From JAEULH01 sp963789785 (GTDB lineage Bacteria > Pseudomonadota > Alphaproteobacteria > Rhodospirillales > Defluviicoccaceae): a stretch of DNA of 64,000 bases. The position numbers and the translations under genes were made by a program. The stretch is from assembly GCA_963789785.1 (NCBI GenBank), contig CAWBNC010000011.1, positions 124,001 through 188,000 on the forward strand. The letters run 5' to 3'. Numbering within the stretch: position 1 is the first letter of the stretch; each line of letters opens with the position of its first letter. The notes beneath the pieces were generated by a model. It searched no databases, was not told where the DNA came from, and saw only the letters and a program-made list of their open reading frames with translations. This document shows, piece by piece, positions 33,784 through 45,387 of this stretch.

Positions 33784-36700
33784 ATGGCGACCGGTACCGG
33801 CAATCAGGTCGAACGCAGCCCGATCGAGCGCGGCGACCGATGGCGGCCAATCGGCCTGTCGATCCCCGGTTTCCGCCGCCGCCACCACCGGCGGCGTCCG
33901 GCGCGCCCGCGAACGACGCACCTCCGCATCGCCCGACCGAGGGGCAGCACAGCGGCTCCGCTGCACCGGCAGTCCCTCATCCGGAGGCAGCGGACCGGAC
34001 CGTCGTCGTTTCCCATCAGGGCGCGCAGGTGGTCCTCGGGCGTTTACCAGGTGGCAGCGTCGGTGGCGCAAGGTCCGGAGACGGGCGGCAGTACCCACGT
34101 GGCGCATGCCAATGACGTGCCGCCGACGGCGCGTTTCGGCGGCCCGGAAGCCGACGACTTTGATCGCGACTTCTCAATGGCCGGCGACGGCGAGGCCGAC
34201 GATGACGATGACTTTTACGCCGGTCGCCCGTTCGCCTTGGACAGCGGGAACGACTCGACCGGCGGCAGCGACGGTTCCGACGTGGACCGCGGGGACGACG
34301 GAGCCGCCTTCGGCAGCAGCCGGGCCGGGCTGTTCGGGCTAGTCGGCGGTCTCGGCGGTGACGGCGGCGTTCTTCTTTCCGGCACGGCACTGGGCGACGT
34401 GCTCACGGGCGGCGGCGGCGGCGACACGCTGCTTGGGATGGCCGGCGATGATGTGCTGAACGGCGGCGACGGCGGCGACACCCTGCTTGGCGGTGACGGC
34501 GACGACGTTCTGAGCGGTGAAGGCGGCAACGACGTCCTGGACGGCGGCGCCGGCAACGACAGCCTGATCGGCGGCCCCGGTGACGACTCCATGGCCGGGG
34601 GCGACGGCGACGACACCTATATTTTCGGCGGCGCCACCGGCGATCAATGACGTGATCGCCGATGCCTCTGGTGTCGACGCGCTGAGGTTCGCCGACGTCG
34701 ATCCGCTGAGCGCGGTGAAGTCGCTGGCCCACGACGGCGACGACCTGGTCATGCGTTTCAAGGACGGCGGCTCGCTGCGCATCGCCGACCAGTACACCAC
34801 CGGCGCGATCGAGACCCTCGATCCGGGGACCGCCGGGGACAGCATCCAGCTCGGCACCGTCGGCAACGACGCGCTTTCCGGCGGGGCGGGGCGCGATCTC
34901 CTCTTCGGCGACGCCGGCGACGACACGCTGCAGGGCGGCCTGGGCGACGACCTTCTCCAGGACGGCGCCGGCAACGACGTGCTGGACGGCGGCGACGGCA
35001 ACGACACCTACGTCGTCGACGGCGGAACCGGCGCCGACGACGTGATCTCCGACAGCAGCGGCGTCGACACGCTCCGCTTCAATGGGCTCGACCCGCTCGG
35101 CGAGGTCGAGGCCGTGCGTCATGTCGGCGGCGATCTCGTCTTCGATCTCGAAGGCGGCGGCTCGGTCACCGTGAGCGACTACTTCGGCGCGGGCCGGATC
35201 GAGACGATCAGCCCCGGCACCGCCGGCGACAGCATCAGGATCGGCACGACCGGCGACGATGTGCTCGTCGGCGGGGCGGGGCGCGATCTTCTCTTCGGCG
35301 ACGACGGCGACGACACCCTGCAGGGCGGCGCCGGCAACGATCGTCTCCAGGACGGCGCCGGCAGCGACCGGCTCGAGGGCGGCGCCGGCAACGACGTCTA
35401 CACCTATGCCGGCGGCGCCGGCGACCACGACGTGATCAGCGATTCGGGCGGCAGCGACACGCTGCGCTTCGACGGGATGGACCCGTTCACCGACGTGACC
35501 GCCATCGCCCGGCAGGGCAACGACCTGGTTCTGGATACTGCCGGCGGCGGCTCGTTGCGGATCGCAGGCGCGTTCGGGGCGGGGCGGATCGAGACCTTCG
35601 ACACCGGCAATGCTGGCGAAACCGTGCAGATCGGCGGCGGCGGCGCGGACGTCCTGACCGGCGGCAGCGGCCGCAATATCCTTTTTGGCGACGGTGGCAA
35701 CGACACGCTGACCGGCGGCGGCGGCGCCGACACGCTCTACGACGGCGCCGGCAACGACGCGCTTTCCGGCGGCGCCGGCGACGATCTCTACATCCACACC
35801 GGCACGGGCAGCGATCGCGACACCATCAGCGACAGCGGCGGAAATGACGCCCTGCGCTTTACCGGCGTCGATCCGCTGGCCGAAATCGCCTCGGTTCGCC
35901 ATGTCGGCGACGATCTCGCCTTCGACTTTACGGCCGGCGGCTCGGTGACGATCAAGGACCACTACACCACCGGTGCCATCGAGACCATCGCAACCGGCAC
36001 AGCCGGCGAGACCGTGCAGATCGGCGGCGTCGGCAACGATGTCATGAACGGCGGTGCCGGTCGCGACCTGCTGTTCGGCGACGCCGGCAACGACACGCTG
36101 ACCGGCGCGGGCGGCGACGATGTCCTCCAGGACGGCGTCGGCAACGACGTGCTCTCGACGGCGGCGCCGGTAACGATGTCTACATCTACGCTGGGACCGG
36201 TACGGGCACGACCACGATCACCGACAGCGCCGGCACCGATGTCATCCGCTTTGCCGGCATCAACCCGTTCGCCGAGGTCGCCGGGGTCGAGCGCACGCCG
36301 GGCGACGACCTCATTCTGACCTTCAACGCCGGCGGAACGCTGACCGTCACCGGCTGCTTCGCCGGCGACTCGGTCGAGACGATCCGCTTCGGCGGCAGCG
36401 ACTACACCATCGACCAGGCTTTTACCGGCACCGGCAGCCTGAGCGAACTGCTCAACATCGTCCCCAACCCGACCAACGGCCCCGACGTTCTCGCCGGAAC
36501 CAGCGGCGACGACAGTATCGACGGGCTCGGCGGCGACGACATCATCACCGGCGCCGGCGGTGCCGACATCCTCCACGGCGGCACCGGCAATGACCTGATC
36601 GGCGGCGGCGACGGCAACGACCAGCTCTTCGGCGACGGCGGCAACGACGACCTCAGCGGCGGGGCCGGGAACGATACGCTTGCCGGCGGCGCCGGAGCGG

Positions 36701-39700
36701 ACACGCTCGACGGGGGCGATGGCGACGACACCCTGCAGGGCGGCGCCGACAACGACCTCTACATCTACAGCGGCAGCGGCGCGGACAGCGACGTGATCAA
36801 CGACTCCGGCGGGACCGATACGCTGCGCTTCTCGGGCGGCGATCCGTTCGCCATGGTCGAAGGCATGCGCCAGGCCGGCAACGATCTCGCCATCGACTTC
36901 GCCGCCGGCGGGACGATGACCGATCACCAACCACTTCGCCGCCGGGCGGATCGAGAGCATCGACAGCGGCATTGCGGGCGAAACCATCGCTCGTCGGCAC
37001 CGGCGGCGGCGACGCCTTGAGCGGCGGCGCTGGCCGTGACTTCCTGTTCGGCGCCGGCGGTGCGGACACGCTCACCGGCAACGGCGGCGACGACATCCTG
37101 CAGGGCGGCGGCGGCAACGACGTGTATCGTCGTGACCAGCGGCGTCCAGGCCGACACGGTCCTCGACTTCGTCCAGGGTCAGGACAAGATCGACGTCAAC
37201 ACGCTTGCCATTTCCGACTGGGCCAGCCTCCAGGCGATGGTGGCGACCGGCGCCGACACGGTGCTGACCTTCGCCGCCGGGCATACGCTGACCCTGCGCG
37301 GCTTCTCCGGCACGCTCAACCAGGGCGACTTCATCGGCGTCGGCGGCGGCGGCGGGCAGTACTTCGGCGGCACCGCCGGCAACGACACCCTCATCGGCAC
37401 GACCTTCGACGATACGCTCGAGGGGATGGCCGGCAATGACACGCTGAGCGGAGGCGACGGCAACGATACGCTGGTCGGCGGCGCCGGCGACGATGCGATG
37501 CAGGGCGGCGCGGGCGACGATCTCTACATCATCGGCGGCAACGCCACGGACAGCGACGTAATCACCGACTCCGGCGGCAACGACACGCTGCGCTTCGTCG
37601 ATCTCGATCCGTTCAGCGAGGTCGCCGCGTTTCGCCACGGCGGCAGCGACCTCGTCGTCGAAACCTCCGCCGGCGGCTCGATCCGCGTTGCCGGGCACTA
37701 CGCCGGACATGCGATCGAGACCCTGACGACGGCGACTGCGGGCGAGGGTATTCAGGTCGGAACCGCAGCGGCCGACGTGCTCACCGGCGGCGCCGGGCGC
37801 GACTACCTCTTCGGCGATGCCGGCAACGACACCCTGTCGGGCGCGGGCGGCGATGACATCCTTCAGGACGGCGTCGGCAACGACGCCCTCGACGGCGGTC
37901 TTGGCGACGACCTCTACATTCACACCGGCGCCGGCGCCGGAACCACGACCATCTCGGATGCCGGCGGCGCCGACACGCTGCGCCTCGACGGCATCGACCC
38001 TGCGAGCGATATCGCCTCGGTCGAACGCACCGCCGGCAACGACCTCGTTTTCCACTTCAATGCCGGCGGATCGCTGACCGTCAGCGGTTACTTCGCTGGC
38101 GGCGGCGAGGAAATCGAGACCCTGATTCACGGCGGCACCAGCTATTCGCTGCAGGCCGGCTTCCCGCCGGCGGCCGGCACGACCACCTTCGCCGAGTTCA
38201 TCGCCGGGGCCGCGATTGGCGACGGCGAGACCTGGACCGGCACGTCCTCAGCCGACGTGCACATGGGCACTTCGCAGGGCGACACGCTCAGCGGTCTTGG
38301 CGGCGACGACACACTGTTCGGCAGCAGCGGCGACGACAAGGTCTACGGCGACGGCGGCAACGACCGCCTCGACGGCGGCGCCGGCGACGATCTGGTCGAT
38401 GGCGGCGCCGGCAACGATATCATCGACGGCGGTCACGGCTTCGGCCCGGCTCCGGACGAGATCCTGCTCTCCGACATCGCCGCCGGAACCGGCGGAACGC
38501 AGTTCGGCGGCGAGGCTTTCGACGACAAGTTCGGCTTTGCCGTTGCCGCCGCCGGCGATGTCAACGGCGACGGTTTCGCCGATCTGCTGGTGAGCGCGTC
38601 CCAGAACGACGCCGGCGCGGCCGACGCCGGCGCGGTCTACGTCCTCTATGGCAGCGCCGCCGGTGTCGGCGCCGCCGATCTTGCGGCATTGACGGCGAGC
38701 GAAGGCTTCAAGATTACCGGCGAGGCCAATGGCGATTACGCCGGGTCCGCCATCGCCTCGGCGGGCGACATCGATGGCGACGGCAACGATGACATCCTAA
38801 TCGGCGCGCCCTTCAGCAACGCCGGCGGTTCCTTCGCGGGAGCGGCTTACGTCGTCTTCGGCGATCCCGCCTTGTCCGGCACGGTCGTGGACCTCGGCAA
38901 TCTTGGCGGCGGCAAGGGTTTCCGCATCCTCGGCGAGGGCGACAGCGACCAGGCCGGCGTCTCGGTCTCCAGCGCCGGCGACATCAACGACGACGGCTAC
39001 GCCGATCTTCTGATCGGGTCGGCCGCGAACAATGGCAATGCCGGAGCGGCCTACGTCATCTACGGCGGCGCCGGGCTGGCCGGCGACATCGACCTTGCCG
39101 ACATCGCCGCCGGCAGCGGCGGGTTCAAGCTGGTCGGCGCCGACATCGAGAACTATGCCGGCGCCTCGGTTGCGGCCGCCGGCGACGTCAATGGCGACGG
39201 CATCGCCGATCTCATGGTGGGCGCCTGGGGCGCCGATAACGACACTGGCGCCGCCTACGTCGTCTACGGCCAGGCCGGAGCTTCGCCGTTCGCCGCGACG
39301 GTCAACCTCGGCGCCGTCGGCTCGGGCGTCGCCGGCTTCAGAATTGCCGGTGCAGAATTCCTTCGACACCGCCGGCTGGTCGGTTTCGTCGGCGGGCGAC
39401 TTCAATGGCGACGGCTACGCCGATGTCCTTGTCGGCGCCTTCCCCGGGCCCGGTGACAACGGCATGGCGTATGTCGTCTATGGCGGTGCGAGCCTGACCG
39501 GCGTCGTCGACCTGGCGAGCCTTGGCGCGGCGCAGGGTTTCAGGATCGCCGGCAACGGCGGCGAGGAGGCCGGGCAGTGGGTGTCGTCCGCCGGCGACGT
39601 CAACGGCGACGGCTTTGGCGACCTGCTTGTCACTGCGCCGGCAAGCGCCAGCGGCGCCGGTGCAACCTATCTCGTCTTCGGCCACGAGGGCGCCGGCGTC

Positions 39701-42150
39701 GAGATCGACCTGGCGGACATCGCCGCCGGCACCGGCGGCTTCCGCATCACCGACGACCAGATCGGCGGCAGCGGCGAGTTCATGGTAGCGGCCGGAGGCG
39801 GCGATCTCAACGGCGACGGCGTCGCCGACATCGTCGTCGGTCTGCAGGCCGCGGGCAACAACTCCGCCTCGGTGATCTATGGCGACCTGTGGACCGACGG
39901 TCCGGCCATGGCCGACGGCGCCGACACGCTTGTCGGCGGCACCGGCAACGACACCTTCGTCGCTGCGGCGGGCATGGGTGTCGATACGATCACCGACTTC
40001 GTCCACGGTCAGGACCGCATTGACGTCAGCACCTTCAACACCGACTCGACGACGCTGTTCTCCGGGGTGAGCGTGGTGGGCGGCGACACCCTGATCGACT
40101 TCGGCAACGGCGATACGCTGCGCCTGACCGGCGTCACCGGCCTTGTCATCGACGACTTCCTCGGCCTGAGCGACGGCCCGCAGTATCTGACCGGGACCGC
40201 CGCCGCGGACACCCTCGTCGGCGGACAGGGCAACGATACCCTCGACGGACTGGCCGGCGACGACAGCCTGGCCGGCGGGGACGGCAACGACGAGCTGCAC
40301 GGCGGCGACGGCAACGACCTGCTCGCTGGCGAGCGTCGGCTCCGACAGCCTGTACGGCGATCTCGGCGATGACACCCTCGATGGCGGCGCCGGCGATGAC
40401 ACCCTCGACGGCGGCGACGGCAACGATACCCTGATCGGCGGCGACGGCGCCAACAAGCTCGACGGCGGCAGCGGCAACGACAGCCTCATCGGCGGCGCCG
40501 ACAACGACAGCCTCACCGGCGGCTTCGGCGACGACTCGATCATCGGCGGCGATGGCGACGACACGATCTTCGACCTCTTCGGCAACAACGGCTGGTACGA
40601 CGGCGGCGCTGGCAACGACAGCATCACCGGAACCAACGGCGCGGACACGATCGCCGGCGGCAGCGGCTGCCGACAGGATCGACGCCAACAAGGGCGCCGA
40701 CGTGATCGATGCCGGCGACGGCGACGATCTTGTCTGGGGCGGCGAAGGCGATGACATCATCAGGGGCGGCCTCGGCGCCGACATCATCTACGGCGACGAA
40801 CACAATGACTCGCTCATGGGCGAGGCCGGCAACGATACGCTGTTCGGCGATATCGGCTCCGACACCCTCGACGGAGGCGCCGGCGACGACATCCTGCAGG
40901 GCGGCGCCGACAACGATCTCTACGTCTGGGACAACGACACCGCCGGCCACGACGTGATCGTCGATACGGCCGGGTTCGACGCGGTCGTTTTCCAGAACGC
41001 CGACATGCAAACAGTGGTGAGCAACGTTGCGCTCGTCGGCTCCGACCTCGTGTTCTCGTTCGGCGGGGGCGGCGCGCTGACCGTCACCGACTTTGCCGGC
41101 GCCGGCACCATCGCGAACGTCGTCTACGGCGGGGAAAGCCGGGCTTTGGATACCGGCTTCACGGGACCGGCGGACTGGAACTCGTTCTTCAACGGGCTCG
41201 CCCTGAACCAGACCCTCTCCGGCACCGCCGGCGACGACCCGGCGCTGACCGGCGGCGGCGGCAACGATGTCATCAGCGGCGCGGCCGGCAACGACGTGCT
41301 CTCCGGGCTCGCCGGGCGCGATTTTCTCGATGGCGGCGTCGGCAACGACACGCTCGATGGCGGCGACGGCGCCGACACCCTGTATGGCATGGATGGCGCC
41401 GATCTTCTTGATGGCGGCGCGGGCAGCGACACGATGCTGGGCGGCGCCGGCGATGACAGCCTGATCGGCGGCGACGGTGCCGACACGATGTATGGCGACG
41501 ACCTGCTTTCCATCCAGTACACGGGCGTCGACCATCTCGACGGGGGCGACGGCAACGACACGATGTTCGGCGGGAAGGGGGTTGACGTTCTCGACGGCGG
41601 TGCCGGCGACGACGTGCTGAACGGCGGGTTCGGCAACGACACGCTCAACGGCGGCGACGGCAACGACAACCTCGACGGGTACCTCGATAACGACGTTCTC
41701 TCCGGCGGCAACGGCGCCGATATTCTTCAGGGCGGTTCCGGCAACGACATCCTCTTCGGCGACACCGATGGGACGACCACGGGCCTCGAGGGCAACGATA
41801 CGCTGCTCGGCGGTTACGGGGCCGATACCCTCCATGGCAACGCCGGCGACGACACGCTTGACGGCGGGCGGGATGCGGATGTCCTCACCGGCGACGGCGG
41901 CAACGACGTTTTTGTCATGACCGCCAACATGGCCGCGGACACGATCACAGACTTTACCCACGGTCAGGACGCGATCGATATCAGCGCGTTCGGGATCACG
42001 GCGGCTCAATACGGCGCCTGGAGCGCCGATCACATCTCGATCGGCGGCGGCGGCGATGCGGTCATCACCTTCGGCGGCGGCGATCAGGTCACGCTTGCCG
42101 GCGTGTCGGCCGGCGGCATGTCCGCGGCCGACTTCCACTTCGCGTCATGA
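33784..42150 (+). CDS. Giant RTX/FG-GAP calcium-binding secreted protein (~2785 aa, at least eight frame breaks)
   Basis: A type I secretion substrate. It has a low-complexity N-terminus, then long arrays of Gly-Gly-x-Gly-x-Asp-x-Leu nonapeptides, nine intervening HCBP-related modules (pattern LRF ... GGS-x-x-I-x-D-Y-F ... IETI), an FG-GAP block of seven repeats, and three GQD-x-ID-(V/I)-(N/S) modules (about 37180, 40010 and 41960). The last is in the C-terminal secretion-signal region. Frame breaks occur near 34646, 36165, 36917, 36993, 37124, 39347, 40330 and 40671. All but 36165 fit one extra base, and the total fits the 8367-nt span. The N-terminal 80 codons may hold two more compensating breaks. 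ATG at 33784 after GGAGG. The stop overlaps the exporter ATG. Likely a surface adhesin or matrix protein; no enzymatic domain seen. Confidence 0.82.
34380..38450 (+). repeat. First RTX nonapeptide/HCBP array
   Basis: Alternating calcium-binding nonapeptide blocks (GGxGxDxLx) and about 55-residue modules ending in a (D/G)(Y/H/F)-x-x-G-x-IET motif. Eight of the nine such modules in the protein fall here, with period about 130-145 codons. High local identity (gcgatctcctcttcggcgac appears in more than one unit) makes this region prone to assembly error. Confidence 0.85.
38490..39890 (+). repeat. Seven FG-GAP repeats (predicted integrin-like beta-propeller)
   Basis: Seven copies of the core (A/S)-x-G-D-(V/I/F/L)-(N/D)-x-D-G-x-x-D-(L/I/V) occur: AAAGDVNGDGFADLL, ASAGDIDGDGNDDIL, SSAGDINDDGYADLL, AAAGDVNGDGIADLM, SSAGDFNGDGYADVL, SSAGDVNGDGFGDLL and AGGGDLNGDGVADIV. 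The count of seven equals the blades of an integrin-alpha propeller. Confidence 0.85.
40190..41930 (+). repeat. Second RTX nonapeptide array
   Basis: Dense GGxGxDxLx repeats encoded by near-identical gacggcaacgatacc-type units, with one further HCBP-like module near 40960-41140. It ends shortly before the C-terminal secretion-signal region. Frame breaks near 40330 and 40671 lie inside it or at its edge. Confidence 0.8.
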
Positions 42151-43968
42151 GCACACCGAACCCCCTCCGGCGGCGCTCGGCAAGCGCGCCCGCCCCGCTG
42201 CTCGACGAGGTTGTCCGCGCCTGTCGTCGGGCGCTGGTCGGCATCGGCGCGTTCAGCTTCGTTATCAACCTGCTCATGCTGACGATTCCCATGTACATGA
42301 TCCAGGTCTTCGACCGGGTCATGACCAGCCGCAGCCAAGACACGCTGCTGCTGCTGACCATCGCTGCGCTGGCGTCCTTCGCGCTGATGGGCCTGATCGA
42401 CATTGTCCGCTCGCGTCTGCTGGTGCGCATGGGCGTCTGGATCGACCGGAAGCTGTCCCGGCCGCTGCTCGCAGCTACGCTTGGCGGAACGGCCGGCGGC
42501 GCCGGCGCGGGCCAGGTGCTTCGCGATCTCTCGCAGGTACGCGGGTTCATCACCGGACCCGGCGTCTTCCCGCTGCTCGACGCGCCGTGGTTCCCGCTGT
42601 TCATCGCCTTCATCTTCCTCATGCATCCGCTGCTCGGCGTCATCGCCCTCGTGGGTGCGGCCCTGCTGCTTCTCCTTGCCGTGGTCAACGACCGGGCGAC
42701 CCGTGGCCCTTTGGCTATGGCCAACAGGGCGCAGGCCGAAACTATGGCGAACCTCGACCTCATGGCGCGCCAGCGCGACGCGATTGCGGCCCTCGGCATG
42801 GCGCCGGCGCTGTCGGCGGCTTCGGCTGCCTCCGCCGAAGGGGTATTACGTGCTCAGATGCTGGCCAGCGACCGAGCCGGAACGTGTGTCTCGCTCAGCC
42901 GCTTCCTGCGCCTCGGCCTGCAGATCGTGATCCTCTCGGTCGCGGCCGTCTTCGTCATTCATGATCAGCTGACGGCAGGCGCGATGATGGCGACCTCGAT
43001 CATGTTCGGCCGCGCGCTGGCGCCGGTGGAGCAGGCGGTGGGCGTCTGGCGCCAGCTCATCGACGCCGCGCTCGCGTACCGGCGGGTGCGCGAGGCAATG
43101 GCGGCCGGCGGGGCCGAGGCACGGCCGGCGGCGATGCCGTTGCCGCGACCGACCGGCGCGCTCTCGGTCGAACGGGCGAGCTGCGCTGCGCCGGGCGCGC
43201 GCGAGCCGCTGTTCAAATCCCTCTCGTTTGCGCTCGCGCCCGGCGAAATGCTCGGCGTGATCGGCCCGTCGGGCGCCGGCAAGTCGACGTTCGCGCGCCT
43301 GCTCGTCGGTCTCGCGGCACCGTCAAGCGGCGCCATCCGTCTCGACGGAGCGGACGTGCTACGCCTGGGACAGCGCCGATCTCGGCCGCCACATCGGCTA
43401 TGTCCCGCAGGCCGTCGAGCTCGTTCCCGGCACGGTGCACGCCAACATCGCCCGCTTCAGCGAGGCCGCGCCGGACGAGGTGATCGCCGCCGCCCGTGCC
43501 GCCGGGATCCACGAACTGGTGCTGCAGCTCCCGCAGGGCTACGACACGACCATCGGCGGCCCGTTCGACATGCTCTCCGCCGGCACCCGCCAGCGGCTCG
43601 CGCTTGCCCGCGCCTTGTTCGGCGATCCGGCGTTCCTCGTTCTCGACGAGCCCTATTCCAATCTCGATGCCGCCGGGCTGCAGGCGCTCATGGCGGCCTT
43701 GCAGGCGGCAAAGGGCCGCCGGGTGACGACGGTCATCATCGCTCACCGGCCGAGCGTGCTGGCCGCCGCCGACAAGGTGCTGCTGATCGAAGGCGGCAAC
43801 GCCCGGCTGATCGACCGGGAAACACGCGCGAAGCTCAGCATCGTCGCCAGGCGCCGATGCGCCCGGACCCGACGGCGATCCGGCGAGGGCCGCGCCCGCA
43901 TTCCGCATCTACATCCGCACGTCGCGCGCGAGGCGGCGGTTGCAGGCATTCGGGGAGCCGCGAAATGA
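42147..43968 (+). CDS. Type I secretion ABC transporter, PrtD-like (one frameshift)
   Basis: 606 residues. An N-terminal six-helix permease (LLMLTIPMYMIQVFDRVMTS is the usual PrtD/AprD opening) is followed by an ATPase domain with Walker A GPSGAGKST (G373-T381), Walker B FLVLDEP, and the switch His in IIAHRP. The signature motif is LSAGTRQRLALARAL, where LSGGQ is expected. There is no N-terminal C39-like domain. An extra C near 43368 (GACGTG-C-TACGCC) shifts the frame between Walker A and the Q-loop; the span is one base over a multiple of three. Its ATG overlaps the RTX stop and its TGA overlaps the next ATG. It exports the adjacent RTX protein using ATP. Confidence 0.9.
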
Positions 43969-45359
43969 ACTGCCTGTGGTCTTGGCCGGCCTTGGCGAAA
44001 CTACCGCTGCAGGCGGGTTGGCGCCAATTGCGCGCCCGGCTGGATGGCAGCCGGGAGCCGGACGAAATGTCTCTGGCCGGCGCGCTGGCGCCGTGGCGAC
44101 GGGTCGGCTGGGCGATCATCGGGCATCGGCCTCGGCGGCGCCCTGCTGTGGTCGACGACCGCGCGTCTCGACGGGGCTGCGGTCGCCTCCGGCGTCGTCG
44201 CCGTCGAAAGCAAGCGCAAGACGATCCAGCATCTCGAGGGCGGCATCATCCGCGACATCGTCGTTGTCGAAGGCGCGCGCGTGGCCGCCGGCGACGTTCT
44301 CGTCCGCTTCGACGACACCCAGCCGCAGGCGACTTTGGCGCTCCTCGCACGGTCGCCTCGCCGCCGCCGTGGCGCTGCGGGCGCGGCTGGTGGCCGAGCG
44401 CGATGGCGCCGACGACATCGAGTTTCCCGAAGAGCTGATGGTCCAGATCAAGCGATCCCGCGATCGCCCGCATCATGACTTGGCGAAATTGACGTGATGA
44501 AGGCCCGGCGCGACCGCATCGAGGGCCAGGAATCGGTTCTGCGTGAGCGGATCGACAAGCAGCACCAGGAAATCTCCGGCCTGCGCGCCAAGATCTCCGC
44601 CTCGCGCCAGCAGCTTGCGCTGATCGACGAGGAAATCGGCCCGCACGAGGAGATGGCCGCCCGCGGCGTCATCAGCCGATCGAGCCTGCTCGCGCTCAAG
44701 GGCAAACGTGCCGATCTGGTCGGCAGTATCGGCGACTTCCAGGCGCAGATCGCCCGCGCGGAAGACGGCATCAGCGAAGTTCAGCTTCAACTCAAGATGC
44801 CGCGCACCACCGATCACAACCAGGTCACGGAGGATCTGCAGAAGGTCCAGGCCGACATCGCCGATCTGCGCGACAAGATCGGCGCCGCCGAGGACATCCT
44901 CCGCCGCACCGACGTCTGGCGCCGGTGTCCGGCACCGTCGTCGATCTGCAGGTCCACACCCAGGGCGGCGTCGTCCAGCCGGGGCAGCGCCTGCTCGACG
45001 TCGTTCCCGACCGCGACCGGCTGGTTGTCGATGTTCGGGTCGACCCGCGCGACATCGACATCGTCTATCCGGGAATGCCGGCGCAGGTGCGCCTGACCGC
45101 GTTCAACGCCCGGACAACGCCGACAGTTCCAGGCACGGTCGCCGCTGTCTCGGCCGACCGGATGAGCGACAGCGCGACCGGCGCGCCCTACTTCTCCGCC
45201 CAGGTCATCCTCGACGAGGATCGCGCGGCTCTCGATCCGAAGCGGCTTAAGGCCGGGATGCAGGCCGAGGTCTTTCTTGTCACCAGCGAACGAACCGCCT
45301 TCGATTACCTGATCGAGCCGATGATCCGCAGCTTCGCCCGCGCCGGCCACGAGCAGTAA
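43965..45359 (+). CDS. HlyD-family periplasmic adaptor (membrane-fusion) protein of the RTX exporter (five frame breaks)
   Basis: About 463 residues. A short cytosolic N-terminus (MNCLWSWPALAKLPLQAGWR) and one TM helix (GWAIIGIGLGGALLWS) precede a biotinyl-lipoyl half (VASGVVAVESKRKTIQHLEG), a long coiled coil (RRDRIEGQESVLRERIDKQH and following), and a second lipoyl/beta-barrel part (PVSGTVVDLQVHTQGGVVQP). It ends IEPMIRSFARAGHEQ, typical of PrtE/HlyD. It links the inner-membrane ABC protein to TolC. Extra bases lie near 44126, 44345, 44453 and 44490, and one base is missing near 44925. The net effect fits the 1395-nt span. Translationally coupled to the ABC gene by ATGA. Confidence 0.88.
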
Positions 45360-45387
45360 CCGCCGACAGCAACAAGGCCTATCCGTC

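Noticed and set aside
34380..41930. CRISPR-like repeated DNA
   Set aside because: The repeats are in-frame protein repeats of the RTX class with no unique spacers of constant size.
34403..42138. Long open frames on the minus strand opposite the RTX gene (for example 34403-35962 and 40624-42138), rich in Val/Ala/Gly/Asp
   Set aside because: They mirror the Asp/Gly-rich repeat codons of the plus strand, show no family features and lack ribosome-binding sites. The plus frames carry recognisable RTX and FG-GAP motifs.
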